Below are positions 8,659 through 16,833 of a stretch of 64,000 bases of DNA, piece by piece. A model generated the notes under the pieces. It was not told the DNA's origin. It was given only the letters and a program-made list of their open reading frames with translations, and made no database searches. The translations under genes were made by a program, and so were the position numbers. This stretch comes from Belliella aquatica (GTDB lineage Bacteria > Bacteroidota > Bacteroidia > Cytophagales > Cyclobacteriaceae): the NCBI RefSeq assembly GCF_014637795.1, contig NZ_BMFD01000001.1:160518-224517 (forward strand), read 5' to 3'. Positions within the stretch are counted from its first letter, which is position 1, and each line of letters begins with the position of its first letter.

Positions 8659-10036
8659 CGGTTTTGAGTTTTGAGTAGTTGTTCATTGCATAGCCGATCA
8701 TCCACCAAGAAATCCAGCTGATATATAAATACATTTCTGCATTGGCGGTAAAAAGTGGAAGGATTAATCCTGTTTTGGCAGCTGCACCTGTGAAAGCGAC
8801 TCTCGCAGTCATCACATTGTCTGTATTTCTAAAAACACGAATACTGTGGATAATTGAAAAAGTTAAGAGTAAAATGTATATAATCATTCCAATCCAACCG
8901 AGTTGTACACCATAGATCAAAAATTGATTTTCACCACCAATCCTCAAATCATCAGTAACACTACCGGCATTTCCACTCATAGCCAACCCTACACCAAGAG
9001 GATTTTCTATCATTCCCTCTAGTGCCACAAGCCACTCAACGAGATGCCCCACACTGGAGAGGTTTTGGAAAGTGAGTGTATCTATGACGAAGAAATAAAA
9101 GTCTTCAGAAGCAAAGAAAACTACGAAAACAACAAAAGAGACCACCATGGAAAAGCCAATCATGATCAAGGTATAAAGTCTAAAAGTGATTGCAATAAAA
9201 AACAGCATCACAAAGAAAGATGCAAAAGAGGCTCTTGATGCAGCAAAAAACAAGCTTGCCATTGCAAAAAGCATGATAAAAATGTAAGGAATTGAATCTT
9301 CTCTTTTACTCGTCAAATACCAAATTAACCCAGCTGCGAATCCCATCAAGACGGAACTTGATAGTTCTAAAGGATCTGAAAAGACAGAAGCTAGCCTCTT
9401 GGTCATCGCTTGTGTTTCAAAGGTCCAAGAAAGCCCAAAATTCCCACTTGGCTCTACATTGTTGATAACCTGATTGAAACTCGCATAACCGGTAAACGTT
9501 TGAAAATGTGTGTCTAAAACGACTTCCATTAAGTTGACTGCAAAACCAATTACCGTTAACCCAAAAATAATTTTAAATACCAACGCCACTTCTTTATCAT
9601 TGAATTTGGTGTTTCGGCCCATAAAGTAGACCATGGCTGGAATAATCATTCCCTTAAAATAGAAGATTTTTCCTGAGAAGGTAGCTTCTCCTATAGGAGC
9701 GAAAAGAAAAAATACTGCTAATAGGATCAATGCAGCAAATAACTTATCCACAAGTGTAAGCCGAAACGGATATTGAAAGATATTTTTCTGAAAAAGCACA
9801 AAAATGAAAACAGCAAAAATCACAATCAAATCTTTGAAGAACTGCAGTGATTTGACTACGAATACCGATTCAGTTGATGCGTAAGTGACACTAAGATAGA
9901 CTGTATAAATTGGAAAATAAATCAAAAGAAAGTAGATGATATATTCCCATTTTCCTTGCAGAATAGCATTTCTACCTGTCCAAAAAATAGTCAGTAAGAG
10001 CAGTGTGGATAAGATTACAAAAATAATAAAATGCAT
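8648..10036 (-). CDS. O-antigen polymerase/ligase family membrane protein (Wzy-like)
   Basis: A 462-residue inner-membrane protein with about eleven hydrophobic segments, beginning FIIFVILSTLLLLTIF at residue 4. Its layout matches the O-antigen ligase/polymerase (Wzy_C) class: a long central periplasmic loop (roughly residues 170-215), a membrane segment with ASRASFASFFVMLFF around 268-282, and a second loop (residues about 335-375) with NPLGVGLAMSG and GGENQFLIYGVQLGW. In a locus with Wzx, Wzz and an SLBB exporter it is most likely the Wzy polymerase joining repeat units at the periplasmic face. A ligase role cannot be excluded because the families are not separable by eye. Confidence 0.82.
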   Translation of the reverse strand: MHFIIFVILSTLLLLTIFWTGRNAILQGKWEYIIYFLLIYFPIYTVYLSVTYASTESVFVVKSLQFFKDLIVIFAVFIFVLFQKNIFQYPFRLTLVDKLFAALILLAVFFLFAPIGEATFSGKIFYFKGMIIPAMVYFMGRNTKFNDKEVALVFKIIFGLTVIGFAVNLMEVVLDTHFQTFTGYASFNQVINNVEPSGNFGLSWTFETQAMTKRLASVFSDPLELSSSVLMGFAAGLIWYLTSKREDSIPYIFIMLFAMASLFFAASRASFASFFVMLFFIAITFRLYTLIMIGFSMVVSFVVFVVFFASEDFYFFVIDTLTFQNLSSVGHLVEWLVALEGMIENPLGVGLAMSGNAGSVTDDLRIGGENQFLIYGVQLGWIGMIIYILLLTFSIIHSIRVFRNTDNVMTARVAFTGAAAKTGLILPLFTANAEMYLYISWISWWMIGYAMNNYSKLKTDEA

Positions 10037-10119
10037 TCAGTGGATGTTGTTAGCTCAAATTTAGGGAAGTAAAGTTCTTATTTCCCAACTAGAAAAAAAA
10101 TAATGGTTTCTTGTAATGC

Positions 10120-10995
10120 CTATTTTACACAGACTATCCATTGATTGATTTTGAAGAAATTCTGAACTACTCGTGTAAGCTTATTTTTCAGAGGCATTTT
10201 GTATTTTATCAGATTACTATATTTATCTCCTAAGGTATGTGAATAATGCAATTTGATTTGAAGTCCTTGTTCTTTGATTAAAGCAGCCAAAAGGTGTTTA
10301 GGGAAAATAAATGTATGCTCTAGGCCATCGATGATTCGAGGAACTTTGAGTTGCAGGTGATTCAGCCATTTGTAGCTTTTATAGAGTAGACTTGACATAT
10401 CTGGAGTTCCTATAGCTAGTGTTCCTCCTGGCTTTAATATCCTCTTCATTTCAGCTATATAAGCTTTAGGCTCCAATACATGCTCAATAACGTGGCTGAT
10501 ATGGATAAAATCAAAATAATTGTCTGGGAAATTAGCTGTGGATAACTCCCCTTTAAAAACCTTGACAGGAAATTCACTTTCTACAAAATCTATCGCTCCT
10601 TGATCAAATTCTGTAGCATATAGCTCAAATCCAAGTTGATGAGCATAAGCCAAGCCCATTCCAAGTCCGCAACCTACATCCAAAAATTTCCCTACTTTTT
10701 CATAAATACTGAAGTGAGGTGCACTTTTGAAAATCTCACCTTTATCCAGACTTTTAACTTTTAAAATCTCCTCTTTTATTGTGCTTTTGTAATCTGTACT
10801 TTGATAAATATCTTTATCATAATAGTTGTTATAATACTGAAATAGGTCATTCGCATCAGCCATTGGATTGGCAAAAACTAACCCACAATCTTTACATCTT
10901 GCTCTTGAAATATGCGGTCCGAATCGATGAAGGTCGATCGCATCTCCGACAATGTTAGAAGAAGAACAGATTGGACAATTTTTATGGATAATCAT
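10120..10995 (-). CDS. Methyltransferase with N-terminal zinc ribbon
   Basis: A 291-residue class I SAM-dependent methyltransferase preceded by a four-cysteine zinc-ribbon-like element: CPIC at residues 7-10 and CKDC at 35-38. The methyltransferase core follows: GKFLDVGCGLGMGLAYA (around residues 106-122, motif I), ELYATEFD, and FDFIHISHVIEHVLEP with the HVIEH helix, then ILKPGGTLAIGTPD. This architecture is common in polysaccharide clusters and resembles C-methyltransferases that act on nucleotide sugars, although the C-terminal half of that class is not present here. It is spaced 44 bases from the GT2 gene and 83 bases from wzy. Confidence 0.85.
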   Translation of the reverse strand: MIIHKNCPICSSSNIVGDAIDLHRFGPHISRARCKDCGLVFANPMADANDLFQYYNNYYDKDIYQSTDYKSTIKEEILKVKSLDKGEIFKSAPHFSIYEKVGKFLDVGCGLGMGLAYAHQLGFELYATEFDQGAIDFVESEFPVKVFKGELSTANFPDNYFDFIHISHVIEHVLEPKAYIAEMKRILKPGGTLAIGTPDMSSLLYKSYKWLNHLQLKVPRIIDGLEHTFIFPKHLLAALIKEQGLQIKLHYSHTLGDKYSNLIKYKMPLKNKLTRVVQNFFKINQWIVCVK

Positions 10996-11039
10996 TAAAT
11001 GGCTTATTAATCATTAAGAAGTAAAACTAATCAAATTGT

Positions 11040-11984
11040 TTACCGAGGAGGCAACAATTCCTGAGATTTTGGGTCTTTGCTTAACCCATCGTAAAGTCCA
11101 AAAATAACAGCTTTAACTTTCCTAATCCGTAATCTGAGACAAAAATAAGTTATCCAAATCAGAAACTTGAAGATTTGATATGGCCATGCTATTAGATTAT
11201 GTGGAAATTTGGTATGAAGTCTCAATTGGAAAAGCTGATTTCTTGCAGTAAGATAGAAAACAGTAGGGCTCAACTGACCTTCTGAAGATTGCTTTTTGGA
11301 GGCAGCTCCTGCTTCATGATAAATTACAGCTTTCGGCTCAAGACCAATTTTGTAGCCAAATTCAACCACGCGAAGAGAGAAATCCACATCTTCAAAATAA
11401 GCAAAAAAGGCATCGTTTAACAGACCTACCTCTTTAAAAATATAAGCAGGTACAAGCATGCAACATCCAGTTGCCCAATCAAGGTCTTTATGGACTTCAT
11501 TTGAATATTGATTTAAAGGATCTCTATCAGCTATCGTTTTTGATCTTCCTAACCAAGTTTGGAATTTTCCACCACCACTCCAAATGACATCTCTTTCTTG
11601 ATTGAATAAAATTAAGGGTTGAACGATGCCATACTCTGGATTCGCCTGTTGAAAATCCACCAAATTAGATAAAAAATCGGGCTCCACTTCTGTGTCATTA
11701 TTTAAGAGAAGTACTAAATCGAAATTGGCCTGTATAGCAGCATTGATACCAAGATTATTCCCTCCAGTAAAACCCAGATTACTTTTATTTTCCAATAACG
11801 TGATATTTTGAAACCCTTCTTTCAGTTTTTGTACGGAATCATCAGTAGAGCCATTGTCTACAACAAAAATTTGATGATTTAAATAGTCGATTCTAGAAAG
11901 GGAGACAAGACAAGCCCGAGTAAATTCAAATCCATTCCAGTTAACCAGGATTATAGCTACAGAAGGATTTGAATTATTTTTCAT
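11040..11984 (-). CDS. GT2 family glycosyltransferase (rhamnosyltransferase-like)
   Basis: A 314-residue GT-A fold inverting glycosyltransferase. SVAIILVNWNGFEFTRACL (residues 8-26) is the nucleotide-binding start of the WbbL/rhamnosyl family; VVDNGSTDDSV carries the first acidic motif; LLLNNDTEVEPDFL is the metal-binding DxD equivalent; FAYFEDVDFSLRV contains the catalytic ED. A short hydrophobic region near the C-terminus (ILIWITYFCLRL-like, about 272-285) may anchor it to the membrane. It is the first gene after the foreign-looking segment. dTDP-rhamnose as donor is plausible because rfbC lies at 30.3 kb, but this is inference. Confidence 0.88.
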   Translation of the reverse strand: MKNNSNPSVAIILVNWNGFEFTRACLVSLSRIDYLNHQIFVVDNGSTDDSVQKLKEGFQNITLLENKSNLGFTGGNNLGINAAIQANFDLVLLLNNDTEVEPDFLSNLVDFQQANPEYGIVQPLILFNQERDVIWSGGGKFQTWLGRSKTIADRDPLNQYSNEVHKDLDWATGCCMLVPAYIFKEVGLLNDAFFAYFEDVDFSLRVVEFGYKIGLEPKAVIYHEAGAASKKQSSEGQLSPTVFYLTARNQLFQLRLHTKFPHNLIAWPYQIFKFLIWITYFCLRLRIRKVKAVIFGLYDGLSKDPKSQELLPPR

Positions 11985-12000
11985 TGGAAAATAAAATTAT

Positions 12001-12041
12001 AAAAAAACCTCGCAAAAACTATAAAGTTTAAGCAAGGTTTT
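12001..12041 (-). terminator. Terminator after the M57-type peptidase gene
   Basis: On the minus strand AAAACCTTGC pairs with GCGAGGTTTT (one G-T wobble), with an inner AAACTTTA-type stem and a following run of seven T. It lies between the peptidase stop at 12065 and the GT2 start at 11984, separating the inserted gene from the glycan operon. Confidence 0.65.
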
Positions 12042-12064
12042 CTAATTGGGTTTTTTTAAATAAA

Positions 12065-12859
12065 TTAAAGCAATTCCATGGTGTAAAATTTAATTCCATT
12101 ATTAACCCATCCTGTACCTAAAGCTTGATCCTCATTAAAATTGGAAGAATGATAAAAACCTTTTGAAGGATTGTAGAATTCGTATATAGGGATTCTATTT
12201 GGTCCACTACTGCTAAATGCATATCCCAAAATTTCAACAAACTCCCATCCTGGGAAATTTATATGAATTCCTGGATCAGTTGAAATTACATACCATGTAC
12301 TTAAAGGACTATAATATTTATAAATAGGTATAGAACCAGATACTTGGGTATCATATATATATCCTCCCCAGCCTTTGTAAATCATTCCGTTATTTGAATA
12401 TTCATAAACACTAAAGTCAGTAGTATAATTTCCACCACCAGTGCTAACTGTTTGATACGTATATAATGGCTTTTCCGAAAGACTTAAAGGATAAGTAGTT
12501 CTGATTGCTAAATAATCCGTATAAGAAAAGTCCTGCCAAGAGGGGTAGAAAGAATTATATGAAGCTGAATTCATAATAGAAAGAGGATCATCACTCCAAG
12601 TTCCAGGAACAAGATTTGCTCCATCGGAAGTTGAATTAGAATTAGGAACAAATTTTGAAATAGATTCTCCATTTTGATCCCAATCTGTATGTCTAAATCC
12701 TAATGTATGCCCAATTTCGTGAGCCATAATATATGTTCTTTGATCATTAAGCAGAGTAAAAGATAAATTTATTTTTATAGTATGCCCTGGATTTCCATCT
12801 TCTGGCCACTTAGCATTAGCTATTAGACTACCTAAACTGGGATCATTTAAAACCCCCAT
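12065..12859 (-). CDS. M57-type HEIGH metallopeptidase, N-terminally truncated
   Basis: The 264-residue product has the dual-action HEIGH metallopeptidase core of the M57 family: MAHEIGHTLGFRHTDW at residues 45-60, supplying zinc ligands H47, H51 and H57, and a Met-turn-like SIMN at 93-96. The C-terminal 130 residues carry repeats with IPIYKYYSP, IPIYEFYNP and GWVNNGIKFYT, resembling DUF5648-type surface repeats. It has no signal peptide, propeptide or N-terminal half of the catalytic domain; an in-frame TAA lies 15 bases upstream of the ATG, so the ORF cannot extend. Family members are normally secreted, so this may be a decayed copy or an intracellular remnant. It lies in an AT-rich segment with its own terminator. 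Confidence 0.72.
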   Translation of the reverse strand: MGVLNDPSLGSLIANAKWPEDGNPGHTIKINLSFTLLNDQRTYIMAHEIGHTLGFRHTDWDQNGESISKFVPNSNSTSDGANLVPGTWSDDPLSIMNSASYNSFYPSWQDFSYTDYLAIRTTYPLSLSEKPLYTYQTVSTGGGNYTTDFSVYEYSNNGMIYKGWGGYIYDTQVSGSIPIYKYYSPLSTWYVISTDPGIHINFPGWEFVEILGYAFSSSGPNRIPIYEFYNPSKGFYHSSNFNEDQALGTGWVNNGIKFYTMELL

Positions 12860-12992
12860 AAAATAACACTTTTAATTCTGTAAAAATTTTTAAACTAAAA
12901 ATTTGCTTCTTACTTTTTTAGGTTCTTTATTGACAAAATATTTCCTAGCCATACCCATAAATTTTTTGGGTAAAGCTTTTTAAAGCATATAT

Positions 12993-14150
12993 ATGAAAAA
13001 CTTAATCCCAATATTGTTTCTTCTTTTTACCATAATTTCATGTCAAAATGATAAACCAAATAGTTATTTGGTTTATGATGATTATTTAAAGGGTCAAGTT
13101 TCTTTAAGTTTAGATGATTCTACCTCCTTGGATTTTTTTTTCATCAATACCTACTCTGATTCTGCTAAAAATTTCTTTTTATCCTTAAATCCAATAACAA
13201 ACTCTGTAGATAAATACTCTTTGGAGTCAGGTGAATTAGTGAAAAGAATAGATGTGCCCATAGATGGTCCTGAAGGTATTACTGGGATTTTACAAGGATT
13301 TACTTATCACAATTCAGATTCAATTTTTTTGTTTATAAAAGGAAAAGTTAGCGGTGGAATTATCATAAATGATGAAGGGAAGTTTATTGACAGATTACGT
13401 CATAGGGATGTACAATCAGAGGCGAGAACCCTAATTAATCACGCTACAAATGGGTCTAATCCGACAGTGAAAATAAATGATGAGCTTTATTTTATGCGAT
13501 ATCCACTTTTTGATACTTATAATCCTTCTAATATAAACGACCAATATCCTCTATCTCTGAGCTATGATTTAGCAAAAAAGGAACTTGAATTCGATTCTTT
13601 GATAACTTATCCTACATTCTATCAAAATGAAATTTGGTCTATCTTTGATCTTACATTTTCTAGAACTTTTAACGAAAAGAAGCAAACCGTGATTTCATGG
13701 CCACTATTAGATTATTTGCTTATATATGATCTGCAAAATGGTAAAGTATCAAAAAAACCCGCAAAGAGTAATTTGGATAAAGAGGTTCCAAGACCCTATA
13801 CGGGCGCACCAAAAGGGGATCAGGCAGATAAAACCACTTTATCGGCATTAAGATATAGAGCGATCATATATGATCCTTGGAAGAGTCTTTATTATAGAGT
13901 TGCGGTACTACCCTTAAGTGATGTTGATGGGAAGCAATATTTTCCCAACAGTTATGAACAAGAGTTTTCTATATTAACTTTAGATCAAGATTTTAATTTA
14001 CTAAAAGAAGTGTTTTTCCCCGGAAAAGTTTATAATCATTTTAATATTTCAGTCAGTAAGAAAGGACTTCTACTTATGAAAAATAATCAGTTTGATCAAA
14101 CTCTCAAGGAAGACTCTTTAAGAATTGACATCTTTGACTTAAGCATATGA
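12993..14150 (+). CDS. DUF4221 family lipoprotein
   Basis: A 385-residue lipoprotein: MKNLIPILFLLFTIISC is a type II signal peptide with the acylated Cys at 17. The mature part looks like a beta-propeller-rich Bacteroidota protein of the DUF4221 family (SLNPITNSVDKYSLESGE near residue 65, GPEGITGILQGFTYHNSDSI around 93-112 and alternating strands after that). The function is unknown; such proteins usually occur as multiple divergent copies per genome. The gene is divergent from the truncated peptidase, and its stop overlaps the start of the next lipoprotein gene (ATGA at 14147-14150). The DNA is visibly richer in A/T than the surrounding glycan genes. Confidence 0.8.
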   Translation: MKNLIPILFLLFTIISCQNDKPNSYLVYDDYLKGQVSLSLDDSTSLDFFFINTYSDSAKNFFLSLNPITNSVDKYSLESGELVKRIDVPIDGPEGITGILQGFTYHNSDSIFLFIKGKVSGGIIINDEGKFIDRLRHRDVQSEARTLINHATNGSNPTVKINDELYFMRYPLFDTYNPSNINDQYPLSLSYDLAKKELEFDSLITYPTFYQNEIWSIFDLTFSRTFNEKKQTVISWPLLDYLLIYDLQNGKVSKKPAKSNLDKEVPRPYTGAPKGDQADKTTLSALRYRAIIYDPWKSLYYRVAVLPLSDVDGKQYFPNSYEQEFSILTLDQDFNLLKEVFFPGKVYNHFNISVSKKGLLLMKNNQFDQTLKEDSLRIDIFDLSI

Positions 14151-15307
14151 AATATATATCTTATGTTTTTATAACCTCTCTACTCTTTTTTCAGTGTTTA
14201 GAAAAAGAGATTAGAGAAAGGATTGAAGAACACCAAAGTATTTTTGAAATTGAAATGATAAAAAAAGCTGTACTAGTGTTATTAATTATTTCAAATTTTT
14301 CTTGTTCAAATAAAGACAGAGAAATATTAATTCCTATTCTAGAAAAAAAAGAAACTTGGTTGACGTTGACCATCGATAAAAAATCTACTCTGTACCAACC
14401 CAACACAAATATTTTGAAATGGGAATTTGATGGGGAAAATATCTATTTGATCACTAATAAAAACGAATTTCTTCAGTCTGATTCATTAGGTAATATTATA
14501 ACTAGTGAGGTAATTTCAAGGGTCAATTTAGATACTCAAAAAAAGCCTGCTAATTATCCTCAAGGGATGTTAAGTGATTTCTGGGTTCAAAACAATCAAT
14601 ATGGATTTCTATTATTAGGTAAGAACCAAATAAAATTGTTTGATGAAAATTTTCAAGAAAAAAAACATTATGAATTAAACGAATTATTTGAAAGTAATTT
14701 TTTGAATTTTTATTTCCTTTTCCAAAAATCGAAAAATGAAATTCTGATAATCAAAAGAAGTGATGGTAAACAGAATTGGAATTTTAATGTGCTTGAATTC
14801 TCGTCCGGAGATTTTATAAATTCATTTGAAGTGAATTTTCCAGTTCCTATCAATAAATTAGTGATTAGTCAATTCGACAATAAATTGCTTCTAGGAGATT
14901 CTAAAGCGGATTTTTTAGCAACATATGATATTAAAGCGGGTTTACTAGTAGAAAAAGATCTTTTTCAAAGAATAGATACCTTTGGTAATAATCAAACACT
15001 GTTTAATGAATTATTTCCAAAGGGATTTCAAAATGGACTTAGGGATTCCGGTTTTATAAAATCTCTTTACTTTGAAAACGAAACCAAATTTTTAATACTT
15101 AATATGAATTTAAAAAAAAGGTATGAGGGTTTAGCAGATCCATATTATCTGTTAACAGTAACAGACAACTCTTTGTCGCTGAAACAATTTAAAGATATTG
15201 ATTATGTGGATTTTGACAATCGGGGCAATTTAAAGTTTGTAAAAACAGTAGATGGGGAGATCCAATTATCTATTTTACCTATATCTGAATACTTATCTAT
15301 TTATTAA
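14147..15307 (+). CDS. Lipoprotein of unknown function with two consecutive signal peptides
   Basis: The open frame gives 386 residues with two lipoprotein signals in the same frame: MKYISYVFITSLLFFQC (Cys 17) and, from Met37 (ATG at 14255), MIKKAVLVLLIISNFSC (Cys 17 of that start). Between them lies a hydrophilic stub, LEKEIRERIEEHQSIFE. The rest is a strand-rich domain with six to seven blade-like repeats and no family I recognise; DUF4221 or 6-bladed propeller relatives are likely by context. The first start is supported by the ATGA overlap with the preceding gene, the second by a complete signal peptide. The most economical reading is that a deletion fused the head of one lipoprotein gene to the complete next one. 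Confidence 0.7.
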   Translation: MKYISYVFITSLLFFQCLEKEIRERIEEHQSIFEIEMIKKAVLVLLIISNFSCSNKDREILIPILEKKETWLTLTIDKKSTLYQPNTNILKWEFDGENIYLITNKNEFLQSDSLGNIITSEVISRVNLDTQKKPANYPQGMLSDFWVQNNQYGFLLLGKNQIKLFDENFQEKKHYELNELFESNFLNFYFLFQKSKNEILIIKRSDGKQNWNFNVLEFSSGDFINSFEVNFPVPINKLVISQFDNKLLLGDSKADFLATYDIKAGLLVEKDLFQRIDTFGNNQTLFNELFPKGFQNGLRDSGFIKSLYFENETKFLILNMNLKKRYEGLADPYYLLTVTDNSLSLKQFKDIDYVDFDNRGNLKFVKTVDGEIQLSILPISEYLSIY

Positions 15308-15322
15308 AATATACAAGTTTCT

Positions 15323-15427
15323 TTACAGTAAAGTATTACCAATTGCTTTATTAGACTCGCTGTTTTTAATTTTCCAGCCATCAAACTGGAGAAGACTATC
15401 TGCAACTCTTTCAGGTGCCCTGTGAAT
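15323..15427 (-). pseudogene. Possible C-terminal gene remnant
   Basis: Between the inserted lipoprotein genes and wzx, the minus strand holds a 34-codon open frame with protein-like composition, including APERVADSLLQFDGWKI and NSESNKAIGNTLL, ending at a TAA (15323-15325). There is no start codon, and an in-frame TAA lies directly upstream. I do not recognise the family. It may be the tail of a glycan-locus gene removed when the foreign segment arrived. Confidence is low because short frames of this size also occur by chance. Confidence 0.35.
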
Positions 15428-15511
15428 TTATGGCACTAAACCTTATTCACTTAAAATATTATCATTATTGGTGGTTTTAAAGTTCAAAAGTCGAATTTGA
15501 TATACTTTTAA

Positions 15512-16819
15512 TTATTTTTGGGCAGAAATAATTTTAAAAATATCAGTCACTTCTTTTCTATTATGTTTGAGGTTGAGCATAATGCAGATAAAAAACACAA
15601 ATAATTCTGTTGAAATCAATGCAAATGAAAGACCTACTCCACCATAATAGTGTGTCAAAGCGATGGACAATAAAACCATAAATAAACACATTATCCAAGA
15701 AGAATTAAACATTAAGTTTTTTTGATCTTTGGCTAAAAACAGAATCACATTGATATTGTTAAGACAGGCTAGAAAGGGTACAAAAGCCAATACTTTTAAG
15801 AAGGTTACTGCTTCTGGGAGCTCTTTTTTTGATAGTACTTTAATAATGATTGGTGCAAGAAAATAAGTGGTCAAGGAAATAAATGTTCCAATTAACAATG
15901 CCCAGCCAGCTATTTTGATACAGAATCTATAGAATTTTTCCTTATCATTTTGATAGAGTTTGGAAGCATTTGGATAGGTAGCTTGAATAACTAATGCGGG
16001 AAACATCCTCAAAACCAATCCGATCTTTTCAGCCAAGCTAAACATCCCTAAAGTGTTTGAATTGGCAAAAAAAGAAAGAATAATCAATCCTCCATTGACC
16101 GAAATATGAGAGGCCAGCATGGAAAAGAAAAACAAAGTATTGGATTGAATAGACTGAAATACTTGTTTCAACCTCGGTTTATAAAAAGTAATATCCAATT
16201 CATAATGAATATATAAAATCAGTAAAAGATTAATCGAAAATCCTGCTCCTCCCAACAGAAAATTAACCCATTTGGATTGATCTGGACTGTGGATAAATAA
16301 GACAATCCCCATCAAGAAAAGGAGCTTGCTGAAGATATTTGCAATAGATATCAACTTCATTTTTTCCATTCCCTGAAAAAACCAAAGCGGCATAGTTGCC
16401 TCTGAGAACAGCATAAACAAAGAAAAAATCAAGATAATCTGATATTCTTGAAATAAGTTAAATCCAAAAATAGCAATCAAAATTATTGCAGAAGCAATAG
16501 TCGCTAAAATGATCTTTCCTGAAAAAATATTAGAAACTAAGTGAGAAAGTTCCGTATTGTTTTTTTGGTTGATCGCTACATCCCTAGGAGCACTAAGATT
16601 GAACCCAAAGCTCACAAAGATATTGGCCAAGACAACTACAGATAGCGCCAAATTCACTAACCCAAACTGATCTACGCCAATTCCTTGAATAAGCAGAGGC
16701 ATAGAAATCAAAGAAATTAAAACATTGGATGCTTGAATAATTGCCAAAAAAATGAAATTCTGAATCGACTTATTTCGAAACAGATTGATAAATGGAAAGG
16801 GGGATGTTTTTTCAAGCAT
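15512..16819 (-). CDS. Oligosaccharide flippase (Wzx-type)
   Basis: A 435-residue MOP-superfamily membrane protein with about twelve to fourteen hydrophobic helices. The start is typical of Wzx: NFIFLAIIQASNVLISLISMP (residues about 21-41), then GVDQFGLVNLALSVVVLANI, and FGFNLSAPRDVAIN, which carries the conserved first-helix Arg region. It would flip undecaprenyl-diphosphate-linked repeat units across the inner membrane. It lies 14 bases after the wzz gene and is the last gene before the foreign segment; the rest of the pathway resumes at the GT2. Confidence 0.88.
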   Translation of the reverse strand: MLEKTSPFPFINLFRNKSIQNFIFLAIIQASNVLISLISMPLLIQGIGVDQFGLVNLALSVVVLANIFVSFGFNLSAPRDVAINQKNNTELSHLVSNIFSGKIILATIASAIILIAIFGFNLFQEYQIILIFSLFMLFSEATMPLWFFQGMEKMKLISIANIFSKLLFLMGIVLFIHSPDQSKWVNFLLGGAGFSINLLLILYIHYELDITFYKPRLKQVFQSIQSNTLFFFSMLASHISVNGGLIILSFFANSNTLGMFSLAEKIGLVLRMFPALVIQATYPNASKLYQNDKEKFYRFCIKIAGWALLIGTFISLTTYFLAPIIIKVLSKKELPEAVTFLKVLAFVPFLACLNNINVILFLAKDQKNLMFNSSWIMCLFMVLLSIALTHYYGGVGLSFALISTELFVFFICIMLNLKHNRKEVTDIFKIISAQK

Positions 16820-16833
16820 AAAAAAGTAAAAGG

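Noticed and set aside
15323-15440. Alternative minus-strand frame reading HLKELQIVFSSLMAGKLK, vaguely like Tn3-family transposases
   Set aside because: The resemblance needs gaps and is short; the other frame has better codon character and a stop, and no other Tn3 feature is present.
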